Below the pieces are notes generated by a model. That model did not search any database, had not been told where the DNA came from, and saw only the letters and a program-made list of their open reading frames with translations. Both the position numbers and the translations under genes were made by a program. 22,085 bases of DNA from assembly GCA_033557675.1 (NCBI GenBank), contig JAWQRM010000496.1:1-22085 (forward strand), written 5' to 3'. Positions 1-11,100 of this stretch are shown piece after piece (the stretch's first letter is position 1; every line of letters begins with the position of its first letter). Source of the stretch: Coptodactyla brooksi (taxonomy: Eukaryota > Arthropoda > Insecta > Coleoptera > Scarabaeidae).

Positions 1-146
1 CTTCCGGTATAACCGGAAGTACCACCATGTTGAAAATATTTTAGCCATATGGTCCCCATCGATATTAATATATTGCCAAATTTTCAGATTTTTCGTAACT
101 ACAGTTTTCAATATATCGATCGAAGTAGTTCCCGGTGGGACACCTG
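1..146. repeat. Probable end of an interspersed repeat, with a small hairpin at the left edge
   Basis: The window opens with an 8-bp stem (1-8 paired with 12-19, loop ATA). About 125 bases of non-coding sequence follow and end in GGTGGGACACCTG, directly before a (TA)n tract. A GGGACACC(C)TGTATA-like end beside TA repeats is how many insect transposon or LINE tails look, but I cannot name the family. The left part lies outside the window. Identity as a repeat is inferred from the terminal motif and the simple-repeat junction, not from a match. Confidence 0.4.
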
Positions 147-180
147 TATATATATTTATATATATATATATATATATATT
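147..180. repeat. (TA)n microsatellite
   Basis: About 34 bases of alternating T and A with one extra TT. It sits at the end of the preceding repeat fragment and may be its tail or its target site. Confidence 0.85.
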
Positions 181-394
181 AATTTTACTATTTGTATGAA
201 GTTTATGAATATATTTTAATTTTATTATGTTTTTGAGTTTCAGTAAAATTTTTGTGTAAGAATGTTTTTTAATTCAAAGGTAAAGACCAACGTTATACAG
301 AATAAATGAATACCTGGAATGGAATAAAGCACAGTACCATATTGAAATGTATTGTTTTATATAACTATCCTATGTAATATTCCAATATTGGGTA

Positions 395-414
395 TTACAT
401 CTTATAAGATGTAA
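395..414. repeat. 20-bp perfect palindrome
   Basis: TTACATCTTATAAGATGTAA is its own reverse complement. It overlaps the first readable codons of the Tigger fragment. No function is evident and it may be chance in AT-rich DNA. Confidence 0.6.
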
Positions 415-925
415 GAAGAAAGAAGTTGCAAGACAGCTAAAGTATCAAGATTTTGGTCCGTCTTCTGGTTGGTTAGAGCAATTTGAAAAGAGGCATATTA
501 CTTTTAGGACAATTTCTGGCGAACGTTAAAGTGTTAATTCTAATGACGTCAAAGGAAGATTGAGATAATTTCATCTTTATTAGCAGGTTATAATCCAAGA
601 CATTTACAATGCCGATAAGACAGGATTATTTTTTCGGGTGTTACGTGAAAAGATATTTGCATTTCGTAATGAAAAATGTGCTGGTAGTAAAATAGCTAAA
701 GAAAGGCATTTTGTGTTGTACTAACATGGCCGGAGATTTTGAGAAACTTCTTGTTATCAGTAAGGCAGTAAAGCCTCGTTCCCTCTGGAAAAATTAACTT
801 GAAAGCGTTAGCTATGTGTTGGCGATGAAATAAAAAATCGTGGATGACAAGCGATATAATGATCAATTTTTTGTTGACATTCGATACCAAAATGCAGTGT
901 GACAAACAATTGATCCTTTCATACC
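412..925 (+). pseudogene. Decayed Tigger/pogo-type transposase fragment
   Basis: Read in shifting frames, the plus strand gives blocks typical of Tigger/pogo (CENP-B-like HTH plus DDE) transposases. First comes KKEVARQLKYQDFGPSSGWL, then EQFEKRH and ITFRTISGE (about 413-527). Next is DIYNADKTGLFFRVL, then FAFRNEKCAGSK and AKERHFVLY (about 600-718), then NMAGDFEKLLVISKAVKPR (about 723-780), and finally KSWMTSDI with FDTKM (about 833-895). The NAD of the second block holds the first catalytic Asp of the family. The frame is broken by several stops (after SGER, after FVLY, near 796 and near 828) and by frameshifts. The block with the second catalytic Asp is absent, so the copy is 3'-truncated as well. 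It is non-functional. The flanks show no clear terminal inverted repeats. Confidence 0.85.
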
Positions 926-1929
926 TTTTTAGTTTGAAGAACATATTTTTAAATAAAGTCTAAGTAAATATTCCTGAATTCAAATTCTTTATAAAATCCT
1001 AATTTGGAATAAGATGCAGGACGTAAAGAACAAAACTGCTTATTTATTTTTGTACATGCAGCACAAAACATAAAATCTAAGAAATAACTTGAACTATTAA
1101 AAAAATATCCTCACAAAAAACTTTTCTATCAAACATTTCAGTTGCAAGCAAATCCTAACAGCTACAGAAGGAACACTGACTGGGTAGGCTTGCTTATATA
1201 ATTATAAATTTGTACAAAATTACATATTCATTATATCTTTTGTAACTTGCCTGTAAGTTGAATTCACACAGAACGAGAACTGAAGGAACGTTAAATGAAA
1301 ATAACACAGATAGGTAAACATTTTTATTATCAGTCACAAATAAATATTTATACAAAATAGTAACTTGCTGGGAAGCAGCACAGAAACATTTGACGACAGA
1401 ACTCATTGATCGCACTCCAATATATTTAGGCCGAACCAATTACTAATCTCGCATCTCAATCGACAGTACCAGAAAAAACAAAATGACAGTACACAAAAAC
1501 TAAGGAACAACCAATATATTATTCACTCACTCAACGTATCGAAACACGTCTTCGGCTGTGCACTCCGTATTGGCAAAACCGACAAATAAAACGCACGTAA
1601 ATTAATTATTTATTCAGAAAAGGACATGCAGGATTCCTAAAAACTTTATGCTTATCCATAAAAAAGATGTAGCTCGTAGTAGATTGATGGCATATGTTAA
1701 TTAATGCGTAGAAGAGGCCTATTGTACAATAAAAAATAATAACAATGAAAAACAGATATACAAGGTATTTTACAATTAAAAACATAAAACAGGTAAACGA
1801 ATGTAACAAAAAGATTACAACATGTTGATTATATGATTAACCTTCCTTTGTTCGCTCCTTAACTGGCCTAAAAGGTTAACTTATGCTGCAGTACATCCAC
1901 GGTTGATATCGACTCAGGTATTGGCCATG
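926..1929. other. 3' flank and probable 3' UTR of USP47; no other gene seen
   Basis: This stretch lies between the Tigger remnant and the USP47 stop codon. It is AT-rich, and open frames in it are short and do not resemble known proteins. The part nearest the stop is presumably the 3' UTR of the minus-strand gene. I see no tRNA, rRNA or recognisable mobile element. Confidence 0.5.
1609..1614 (-). promoter_or_regulatory. Possible polyadenylation signal for USP47
   Basis: The minus strand reads AATAAA here, about 315 bases past the USP47 stop at 1930-1932. The hexamer is common by chance in AT-rich sequence, so position and strand are the only support. Confidence 0.3.
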
Positions 1930-2113
1930 TCAGTCGATTGGATTGCTTTCCGTCTTCATTGACAGCGTGTTGTCCAGGTATATTTTCAAACCGCGCTCCC
2001 TTCGGCTTGGTGAGAATGTTTTCGTACTGTTCTTACCCAACCGCATGTTCTCTTTTTGTTGCAGTTCCTTCTTCTCCTCCGGCGACAGTTCTTTTAATTG
2101 TTCTCTCCTATCT
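1930..2113 (-). CDS. USP47: USP47 exon 7, terminal coding exon
   Basis: 184 nt. After the acceptor TTTTACAG the first base completes AG|A (Arg). The frame then reads DRREQLKELSPEEKKELQQ, a lysine-rich stretch, FSPSRRERGLKIYLD, and ends at SNPID with TGA at 1930-1932. Human USP47 has the parallel segment EELMELTDEQRNEL and RKEKALKIYLD at its C-terminus. The phase match to exon 6 and this tail make the call firm, although the exon is easy to miss because of its length and the 1381-bp intron before it. Confidence 0.93.
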
Positions 2114-5100
2114 CTGTAAAATTAAACGTTAACAAATGCAGTCAATGTATTTTAACTTCGATGATTGTTTCATGCTAACTACTTCAAATTTTGCCAATTT
2201 CAAAAATTCGTCGATAATGTGGGCAAAAAACAGTGACATTTGCATCAACTATAAAAAATTATATAAAGCAAGGTGGCGTAGTATTTTAATGCAAACAAAA
2301 ACATCATGGAAGACATTCAAAGTTGCTTTGAAAATTTTTAGAATGGGTGAAACATATAGACAAGATTTATTTTGAATCAGACATAATAGATATAACAAAA
2401 TTTTGAAGATAACATGTGGAAGAATATTACAATTCGAGATAAAAACACACAAAAGATACTATTTACACCAGGTCCACAAATAATTGCAAACTGTACAGAG
2501 CCTATATATAGATTTTTTCAAATTACTCTTCACTGATGAACTGATTTCCTGTAGGGAATAATCGGTATCAAAACTATGAAATAGCTGGAAAACAGTTTTC
2601 CCGGAATAATACTGAACATAGGAACAACACCACTTTCAAGGCACTAGGGGTCCACCGAGACCAATTGCGGAGTTCCTTACTTTGCCAAAGTATTCACAAA
2701 TTCGATTTTTGCATTCATTGCCTTGAAAATATCAACACCAAATACAACCAAATTCAACCCAAACCCAACCCAAACCCAATCAACCCAACAAGTCATGTAG
2801 TCATCAGCAGATGTGCTATATCCGAGTTTAAGTTCTGGCAGATGGAAATACTGGTTATATACAGAACATTTTACCATATGTAACAGTTTCACAACTGAAT
2901 AATTATTGTAATCAAATGCCGAAGCTGCTGGGTATCAGCATTGTGTGAAAAAATAGAGAACAAATTAAAAAAGTTTCGAAGGAGAGTCAGCAAAGAGAAA
3001 AAGTACACTCTTCTCAGAACTTCAATATTGCAGAACGATGTGGACAAAATAATCAAGATGGAAAAAACTTAAAGTGGTTCAAGATTCAATAAAGCAAAAG
3101 TATATAAATAAAATCGAATGTTACAATCTAATATCAATAAAGCCTTCCTCTAAATACAATGTCTGCTTTCCAGCCAATGGAGCAAGGTGTGATTTGAATC
3201 CTAAAGAGCTATTTCCAGAAAAAAACTGAAAGAAAGTCTCATAGAATTCATATAAGAAATCAATATGATTCAGCTAAAAGGCATTTTGATAGAGGATGAT
3301 GTTTGTCCTTCAGAATGGATATAACCGAATTCTACTGTATTTATATCAAATAGGGTTTTTGTTATTGTTTTGTTATACTTTGATTTTAATAGTTTGGTTG
3401 AAAATGAGAATAAAATATACAAATATAGTTTAAATTTTGTTGTTCATGAGTTGTTTATGTATAATGGAAAGTTAACACGATGAAAATAACATACCTAAAG
3501 AAGAACACACAGTCATCCTCACGTCCTTTCAAACTGTATGTATCCAAACTATTACTGTTCCAATCTAGGTTATCTATTTCTAAAACGTTGATATCACAAG
3601 GGAAATGAGGTGGCTGCTTCATCAATAAGACGTCGACACAGTCTTCTGGTATACCAGACTTGGCAGATATTTTCCTTTTTAGCTCCTCCACTGTAGGTTC
3701 ATCTAGCACAACTTCTTGGAAGTTGCTCAACTGTAATGTTGCAGGGAACCATCTCTTAACAAAAGCAGCCATCTGACTCAGTTGTAGTAATTTCTCTGGT
3801 TCGGTAAGCTCTTGAAGTATAATCTCAAATTTATTACTAATTGGTATATCATCTACAAACTTTTGTTCATCCAAATATATCCTGGAAGGCGTCTTCCAAT
3901 GTTTCCGCCTTAACCTGCACTTATTGGAAGGAATATCTAACATGTGCTGCTTCTTTGCCTTTAACAATATATCTTTTTTCACGGATGCTACACTTTGCCC
4001 TTTTGCAATGATACACTCAAAAAGAAAGTTATACGGCTCGGAACTTTCTGGGTTTAATAAATATACTTTTCCGGACATTTCATTTTTCCTCAGTACTCTT
4101 CCAAGCTTTACTATTAAACGTTCTCCATCTTTCGTTGAACTCAACGTTTCATTCATGTTAGTTAGTTCCACATTTTGATTGGGGTATTCCTTGTATACTT
4201 TAAAATATTGAACAGGAACTCCAACCAAAGGCTCCAAATTCTTCTTTAACTTTCCTATCGTCGTTCTTGCATCGAGCATTATCTGCGTATAACACTTGAA
4301 ATTTTCATGTTCCGGAGATGGTTCGATGCTCCTCGACCCTAACACTTTAAAGTAATAATTCGGCGAATTCGGTTCACATTCCTGCATTATGACGTCATCA
4401 TTCGTTAATTGTATTGGCAACTCATCGGTAGGATTATCGAAGACTTCATGATCGTAAGTGTCGACTGTGGGATCTATTATGGATTGAGAATTTAGGTTTC
4501 CTAAATTGGTATTGTACACTACAAGAAATATGTACAAGAAAATGAATATAAACTGAATTGCAAATATTCAATACTTACCATTTCCTTCTGGCGGTGCATC
4601 GCCTATTAATGTTCTATCGCTATCGCTTAAACTGCTGTCTTCACTATTGCTCTGATCCCCAAATCCATCCATTTCCACTGCGTTTGGCTGAGGACTCATC
4701 CTTGAGTAGAGTCTTTGATACAACTCACGATCTCCAGAGGCCATATCAACTCCGTCCATATTTTGGTTCAAATCTAAAGGTGGTATTGATAAAGATTCCA
4801 ACGTACCTAAAAATATATAATTAAAACTGAATCATGAATGTGCTAAGTAAAAGAAGACACTCGAAGCTAGCTACAATATTTTTTCTTGTAGTAAGTATAA
4901 CCGGTAAATGTTCAAGTCTGATACAGAATTTTATTTCGATTGTTAAGATTTTAATTACTCATAATTAAAATGAACTATGTGCATAATCACATACACAACA
5001 TTTATAGCCCATTTAAAAATTTTTTTTCACAAATATCGCTTATAAATCGGAGCTTAAGTACAATCCCTTTTCCGTTTCTGAAGCAACCACAGATTATTAA

Positions 5101-8100
5101 ACAAATGATAATCAACAGCATGATTCACTAAATTATCGTAGAGGACATTTGTTCTTAATCCACTAGATATATAATCCAATGCTAACAAAATGGTTATTCT
5201 TAAATTCATTGGAGTTGAATGATGTACTTGTATAAATCAACATGTTTATCATATAAATATTTAAAATACAATTAATTGAACTAGTTAACAATGCATCCTT
5301 TTCGGAAGCTACTATGACACTTGTAATAAGAACAATAAAAGTGTTATACTTACTTATATCGTTATCAGGTAAAATAACATCAATATTTATGATATGTACA
5401 AAAAGATCGATAACTCTTTGCATCTTTTTAATAATCTCCTCCTTGTCCACATCTTCATCCATTACACTTGCTACGTACAATTTATAGGTAACGCACCGTT
5501 GATCAAATTTAATGGGAACATCATCTTCGTCGAGATGCACAGGATTGCTGTTTCCCGATTCCATGATAATCCTTATAGAATCAACGTCAAAACCAAACAT
5601 ATTTGCAAACTGCTTCTTTAATTCGCCGCTAGTCTTTCCAGGGTTTATCCTAACGATTGTTGGTCCACTGATTTCTTCCGTTTCAAATTGTACCACATAA
5701 ACTTTCATTTTTGCTCCACCAGGAATATATTCTTCCCAAGGCTGGCCGGGCTGTCTAATTTCCAAGAACAACGTCAGGTGACCCCTGTCTTTCGTATTTA
5801 TGTTACATAACCTACGTTCAGGCTCAAAGCTGCATTCCAATGAATCATAATAGCTATTGTACGTAACCAATCGACAATCATCAATATTCACCAGTCCTTT
5901 CAATTTAAATCTGTCATAGGCCTCCGGAACGAATTCACCCAAAGTGCTCTCAGCATAACCAAACAACTTCAAGTCCACCTGCTGATTGGAGACAGGATGG
6001 AGGCAATACACTTTCATTTTCAGCATATCAATTTCTTTTTCCTTGGCTAATCGATCGATTTCTTCTTTGTCTCTCATTTGTTTTAGTAAGGTTTGAATAT
6101 GGGGTGGATATTCGTTGACAGTTATAGCATTGCAATTACGGGTTTTATCAATTTGTCTATACATTAGCATGTATGCATTTGTGCTTGATGTGTACGCACC
6201 AGAATAGTATCCTCTTGGTGGACCACCACCATATGTCTTTTGAATATCATCTTCAGTTATCTGTAAAATCAATTCACTTAGTGAATAAGAATTTCAATTT
6301 TTAACCATTTAATGTATGTGCCCATGTAACACACAGGTGCTCTTAATCCTTTCAAGGCAGACTTTTATAAAATAGTGTCATTAATGTTTTTATTGGTCTA
6401 TTTATACACTAATACTCTATAGAAAACAAACAAACTTGCATTTTAAAATCTTTTTGAACTGTGTTTGAGACGATCTATGTTTTATATCATGTTTATTTTT
6501 TGCATATTTATCATATCATATTTATCGTATATGTGTATAGGATGAATATAAATTGTTTTTACAAAATAAGAGGGGTGATAGTACCCATCCAGACAAGCAA
6601 TTATTACCACGGAACATAGGCTCGCATTCCACTCTGAGGAAAGACAGTAATGTCGAAACGTGTCGAGCATGAACAAGTAAACAAGTCATCGCCTCTGACG
6701 TCATGGAATGAAAGTGGAATGCGACCCTATGTTCCATGATAATTATTGCTTGTCTGGATGTGTATTACCACCTCTCTTATTTTGTAAAAAAAATCATAAG
6801 ACGAAGGCCGATGACATTAACATAAAATAACAAACAAAGATAAGGACAGACCAAATAGTGAAAACACAAAATGCTATGAAAAGGAGACTATGAACGAAAT
6901 TGGCGAAATTTTTTCACAAACTGTATAAATCGAATTGTCACAATTCTTTGTTATTGTGTTGGTATACTTGTCCTTAATACGTGTTGGCATTAGCTGCCAC
7001 ATTGAGTGCACCTTATTATTAGCTGTCAAAATGGTTACACAAGCTTTGGTGTGCTCTTAAGTCATCTCTCTTCATCTGTGGCCCTGTAAAGGTACACTTA
7101 GACATAAACGGACAGGAAGACAACCTCATAAATGTACGCCTTCCATACCGTCATCACTAAATTTAGTCAGAATTCTGTAGATGTTCTTGTGTCCCAGTAA
7201 TAACTGGAAAAGCGGTATGATCTGTATAAAGTACATTTGTAATATCCCGATGGTTACTTTCATAATAATATTGAACGATTCATGTGCATTCTGAAATCCT
7301 GTAACGCTTTTTGATTAATTTCCTATCCGTTTAGGTGACATTTATAAAATATGACTGCTCTATGTTTGAGTTATCAAATAGAATGCAATCTGAAATTCGA
7401 GTTACTGTTTAAAACCTTTTAATAAAAGTCAGTTGTGGATGGAAACAATGTATAAGTTCCTAAATATATTTCGCAGTAATATATAACACATGTCAAAGGC
7501 GAAGTCATTTTTGTGCATATTTTCCATTTAATATGTGCACCTTTCTCTGCAACACATTGACTGTGCATAACAAAATATCATCTGATTAGCAGAATGGTTA
7601 TCTGAATCGATTTGAAGACTTTACGACCTGCCCTAAGCTAGTTTGACACATGGTATATTGAAAATGTACTGAGTATATCCATTTGTCTCTTTCGATCTTT
7701 AATAAGAAACGTTTTTGCCAAAGATTTAGTTTTGGATTTGTCAAAGAGTTTTTTTATATCTCTTGGGTAAAAGATTTACACTAATCTTTTAATAGAATGT
7801 ACAAAACTTTTAAAGAAAATGTGAATAATTTATAATTGAAAGAGATAAGCTTACCCTGCTCACACTTTGATCATTAAAACAGAACCATTGATGTTTCAAA
7901 AAATCCTTAATGTAAGCATAATAATGTCCACCAGATGCGCTCCCAGAATGGATCATTATACTGAACAATTCGTAAATATAGGGCCCTTTAGGTTCTTGGA
8001 GCCTATTTTTCTCATTTTCATGGTTGTGATTCCCAGAACTGACGTCAATACCCTCATCATCATCTTGGCATGCTCCATCCTGTCCATTAACAGTTGAAGA

Positions 8101-11100
8101 CACGTCAGTTCCTTGACAACTTTCATCGTCTAACGCCGATCCAGAATCTGTAGTACTACAATCGTCACATCTGGTAATTGCAGCTTCCCTCTCTTCAGTT
8201 CCATCATCCAGCATGGAAATAACACTCGGTATAAAAGAATTTAAGTTGAGAACTTCGGGAAAAACGACTTTATCATTTAACTTGATCCTATGCATTGTTG
8301 TGTAGTCAAAATCAAAACGTTTCAAATGCAACGTTAATAAATATGGAAACTTGACAAACTTCAATCCTTTGTGAGCATCACACTTTTTGTTGCACTTTTC
8401 GCAAAAATACTGATTGTTGCCGTCCAAGGTTTCCGGTTGTACGAAACCACGTAAAGCTTCCTCTATACTGGTGTAAGCAACGCTACTCCCAAATGGCCTC
8501 ACAGGTAGTGGTATGTCTAAAAATGTATCCTCCCTTGATTTTTCTGTGCTGCATTCCAAACATTTGACGTAATCAAGCATTTTTCCTTCGTACAAATCAT
8601 TGATGAGATTGGCTTGTTTTGTGTTCTTGAATGTTTGCTCTAGAGCGTCAAACATGACACGGCATAACTCCTGGATATCGTGTTGTTCCCAAGCAGCTTG
8701 CAGGTCCCAACCAAAACTGTACGTTAAATCCGTCGTTTCGACTGCAGATTTTGCTGATGTCTAAAAACAAATTTGAAAATAGTTTAACAATTTTTCATTT
8801 TTTTAAACACTTTTTTAGTAAATTTATATATTTTTTTGAAAAAATTCATATACTGCTTATTTATTACACACGCAAGATCAAGTTGTAACATATTTGCATG
8901 AATAACATAGATAATTGATATGATATTGAATTTCTTGATATGTGTAGAAAAAAGAAAGTAAAGTACAATCAGTAGAAATACGCAATTGTATAATTACTTG
9001 TAAGCTGTTTCCAATTATAGTGCTACAATCGGAACTTTAACGAAGTAGTATACATGTTATTATCGCATTGCACATAATTTTAAGGATATTTAAGCATCAG
9101 AAGATGCTATTTCAAATCTAATCTATTCTCGTCAAATCTATTTTCTTTTATTTTGAAAGATCGGGAGTCATTTTCCGCATTGTCATATCTTATATGAAAA
9201 CAATTTGCTAAGCTAAAAAGATGTTTTGATCACATCAGCAAATAACTTACAATGTGTTCTATAACATTATATACAGAATATAGTGTGGTTGTACTGCACA
9301 TTTTTATTCAGCTGCATAACATTTAAGTTGTTCATATTACAGCCTATGAATTATCACCCTAAATTAGCGATATATCAAAACATGCAATACCTTCTGGTAA
9401 CAGTACTCATCATCAGTTTGTAACCTTTATTACAAACTTGCGATAGTGATTAGTAATTCTAAGTCGTGATGGTTTCGTTACCAGGTGTATAAGCTTTAAT
9501 CCGCTGTTTGCTCATAGATGACGTTAGTGAGCGTATTAAGCTACCACGGACACGCCAGTAGTTTTTAGTTATGTGTTTGTAATCTGTGAACATTAATCAG
9601 TGCACATCGTCAGCAATTTCATACAACATACATTTTTTGGCTGGTAATCATGTCTACTACTGCTTTGTTACTAAATACAAGAAATCGTGTAAAACGTGGG
9701 AAAATGTGTAGCTAACGAGGGGAATTACTTTGAATAAATTTGTTTTTGCTCTCTATGAAAAAAAAATGTGTATTTTTCTGACTAAAAAACAGCGGATTTA
9801 AGCTTATACACCTGGTACAAGGCGAAAACAGTATTTATATGTTTTCTTCCTTGCTTACTCTTGTAAATTATTGGTTCGATAATTCTTATTCCGTGATTAA
9901 CGAGCACTATTTTTTTACTACTAGATACTATCAGATACTAATAAGATGACAGTGGCTTTGGAAATCATTGTGTATAGAATGAAATTGAAATGAATAATGT
10001 TCCCGCTGTTCCACCAGCTTTCCTTTTTTCTGCAACATCAGGAATAAACTGGGAAGTTGCCACCTGTTCAAAAATACATATTCTATTTCAAAAAAGTTGA
10101 CACAATGTGAGTGAAGAGAAAATGGGAATTTTCATAGATATTTTATTATTACAAGTGTAATCAATTCGCCTGATTAACACTTAAGGACTCGCTAATGGGT
10201 CCAACGAACCCAGTCTTTCATATTTTGTTTAATAACTTTTAAATTTTGACGTTTGCGACATTGCCACCCTTAGTACCTTTCAACGATAGTGTAGTACAGC
10301 AGATGACGATCTTAGTCGTCACTGCTGTGCTACACTCGTGTGAGTGTAGCACACTGCTGTGCTACACTCACACGCTATTGCGTGTGAGTGCTATGGACGT
10401 TAAAGGTGTGTGTCTGTTATTACTATTTATTTACCTTCTTTACTTTATTTAATAGAAAATGGCTACCACTAGGCTTTTGAGGCCTAATGAAATAGAAGAA
10501 TATCTCAATGAAGAAGTAGAAAACGAAGACTGTTCTGAGACTGAAGACTACTTAGAAATAAGTGAGCATGAATCAGATTCCGAACAAGAAGACGACGATG
10601 ACGACGAAGCAAATATACAATCTGAGCATGAAATAACCTCACAGCCAAGGCAAGGCATCCATCGACCAGCACCTGATTTTCGTTATTCGGATTTAGATTG
10701 TGTTCCATTGTCGATTTTACAAAATGGCTATTACATCGGTAAAGATAAAACTACCATATGGAGTATTGAAGAACCCGCAAAAAACGTAAGAACTCAGAGT
10801 CATAATATTACACGTGAAGTTCCAGGGCCTTGTCTAGAAGCATTCAGCTTGACTACACCATTAGAAACATTTTGTCATTTGTTCACAGATGAAATTTTGA
10901 CGAAAATAGTGGAATATACGAATACTTACATGACCGAAAAAGTTCGAAATAATTTTCAATAGAGAGAGATTGTAAACCTACAAATATAACAGAAATAAAA
11001 GCTTTGTTGGAACTTCTTTTTTATATTGGAAAGTTGAGAGCAGCACATTTGAATACAAAGGACTTGTGGGCCCACCGATGGTTCAGGATGTGATATCTGC

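Larger units (their letters stand above)
6261..7854 (-). other. USP47 intron 3, carrying a Penelope-like palindrome
   Basis: 1594 bp, GTAAGC donor and TTTTACAG acceptor. The palindrome at 6555-6793 is the only recognisable content. The stretch 6794-7854 is AT-rich without a gene I can name. Confidence 0.85.

Noticed and set aside
1535..1552. CGAAACACGTC, resembling the 3' part of a hammerhead core
   Set aside because: No CUGANGA box or stem II occurs upstream at a suitable distance.
2665..2892. Opposed 71-72 codon frames in USP47 intron 6
   Set aside because: They exist because of the CCCAA-type tract and lie inside a well-supported intron.
3455..3494. C-terminal residues after FFFR in exon 6
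   Set aside because: GTATGT donor at 3494, and the conserved tail is found in the exon at 1930-2113.
4800..4806. GTACGT at the start of USP47 exon 5, which could look like a donor site
   Set aside because: It lies immediately after an acceptor AG, and its first two bases complete the Ser codon from exon 4, so it is exonic.
5163..5353. Continuation of USP47 exon 4 frame past 5354
   Set aside because: A GTAAGT donor at 5353 and the exact phase match with exon 5 show this is intron read-through; the residues have no USP47 counterpart.
6482..6737. Two overlapping minus-strand frames of 64 and 71 codons
   Set aside because: They lie in the inverted repeat at 6555-6793 and its flank, and show no retroelement protein motif.
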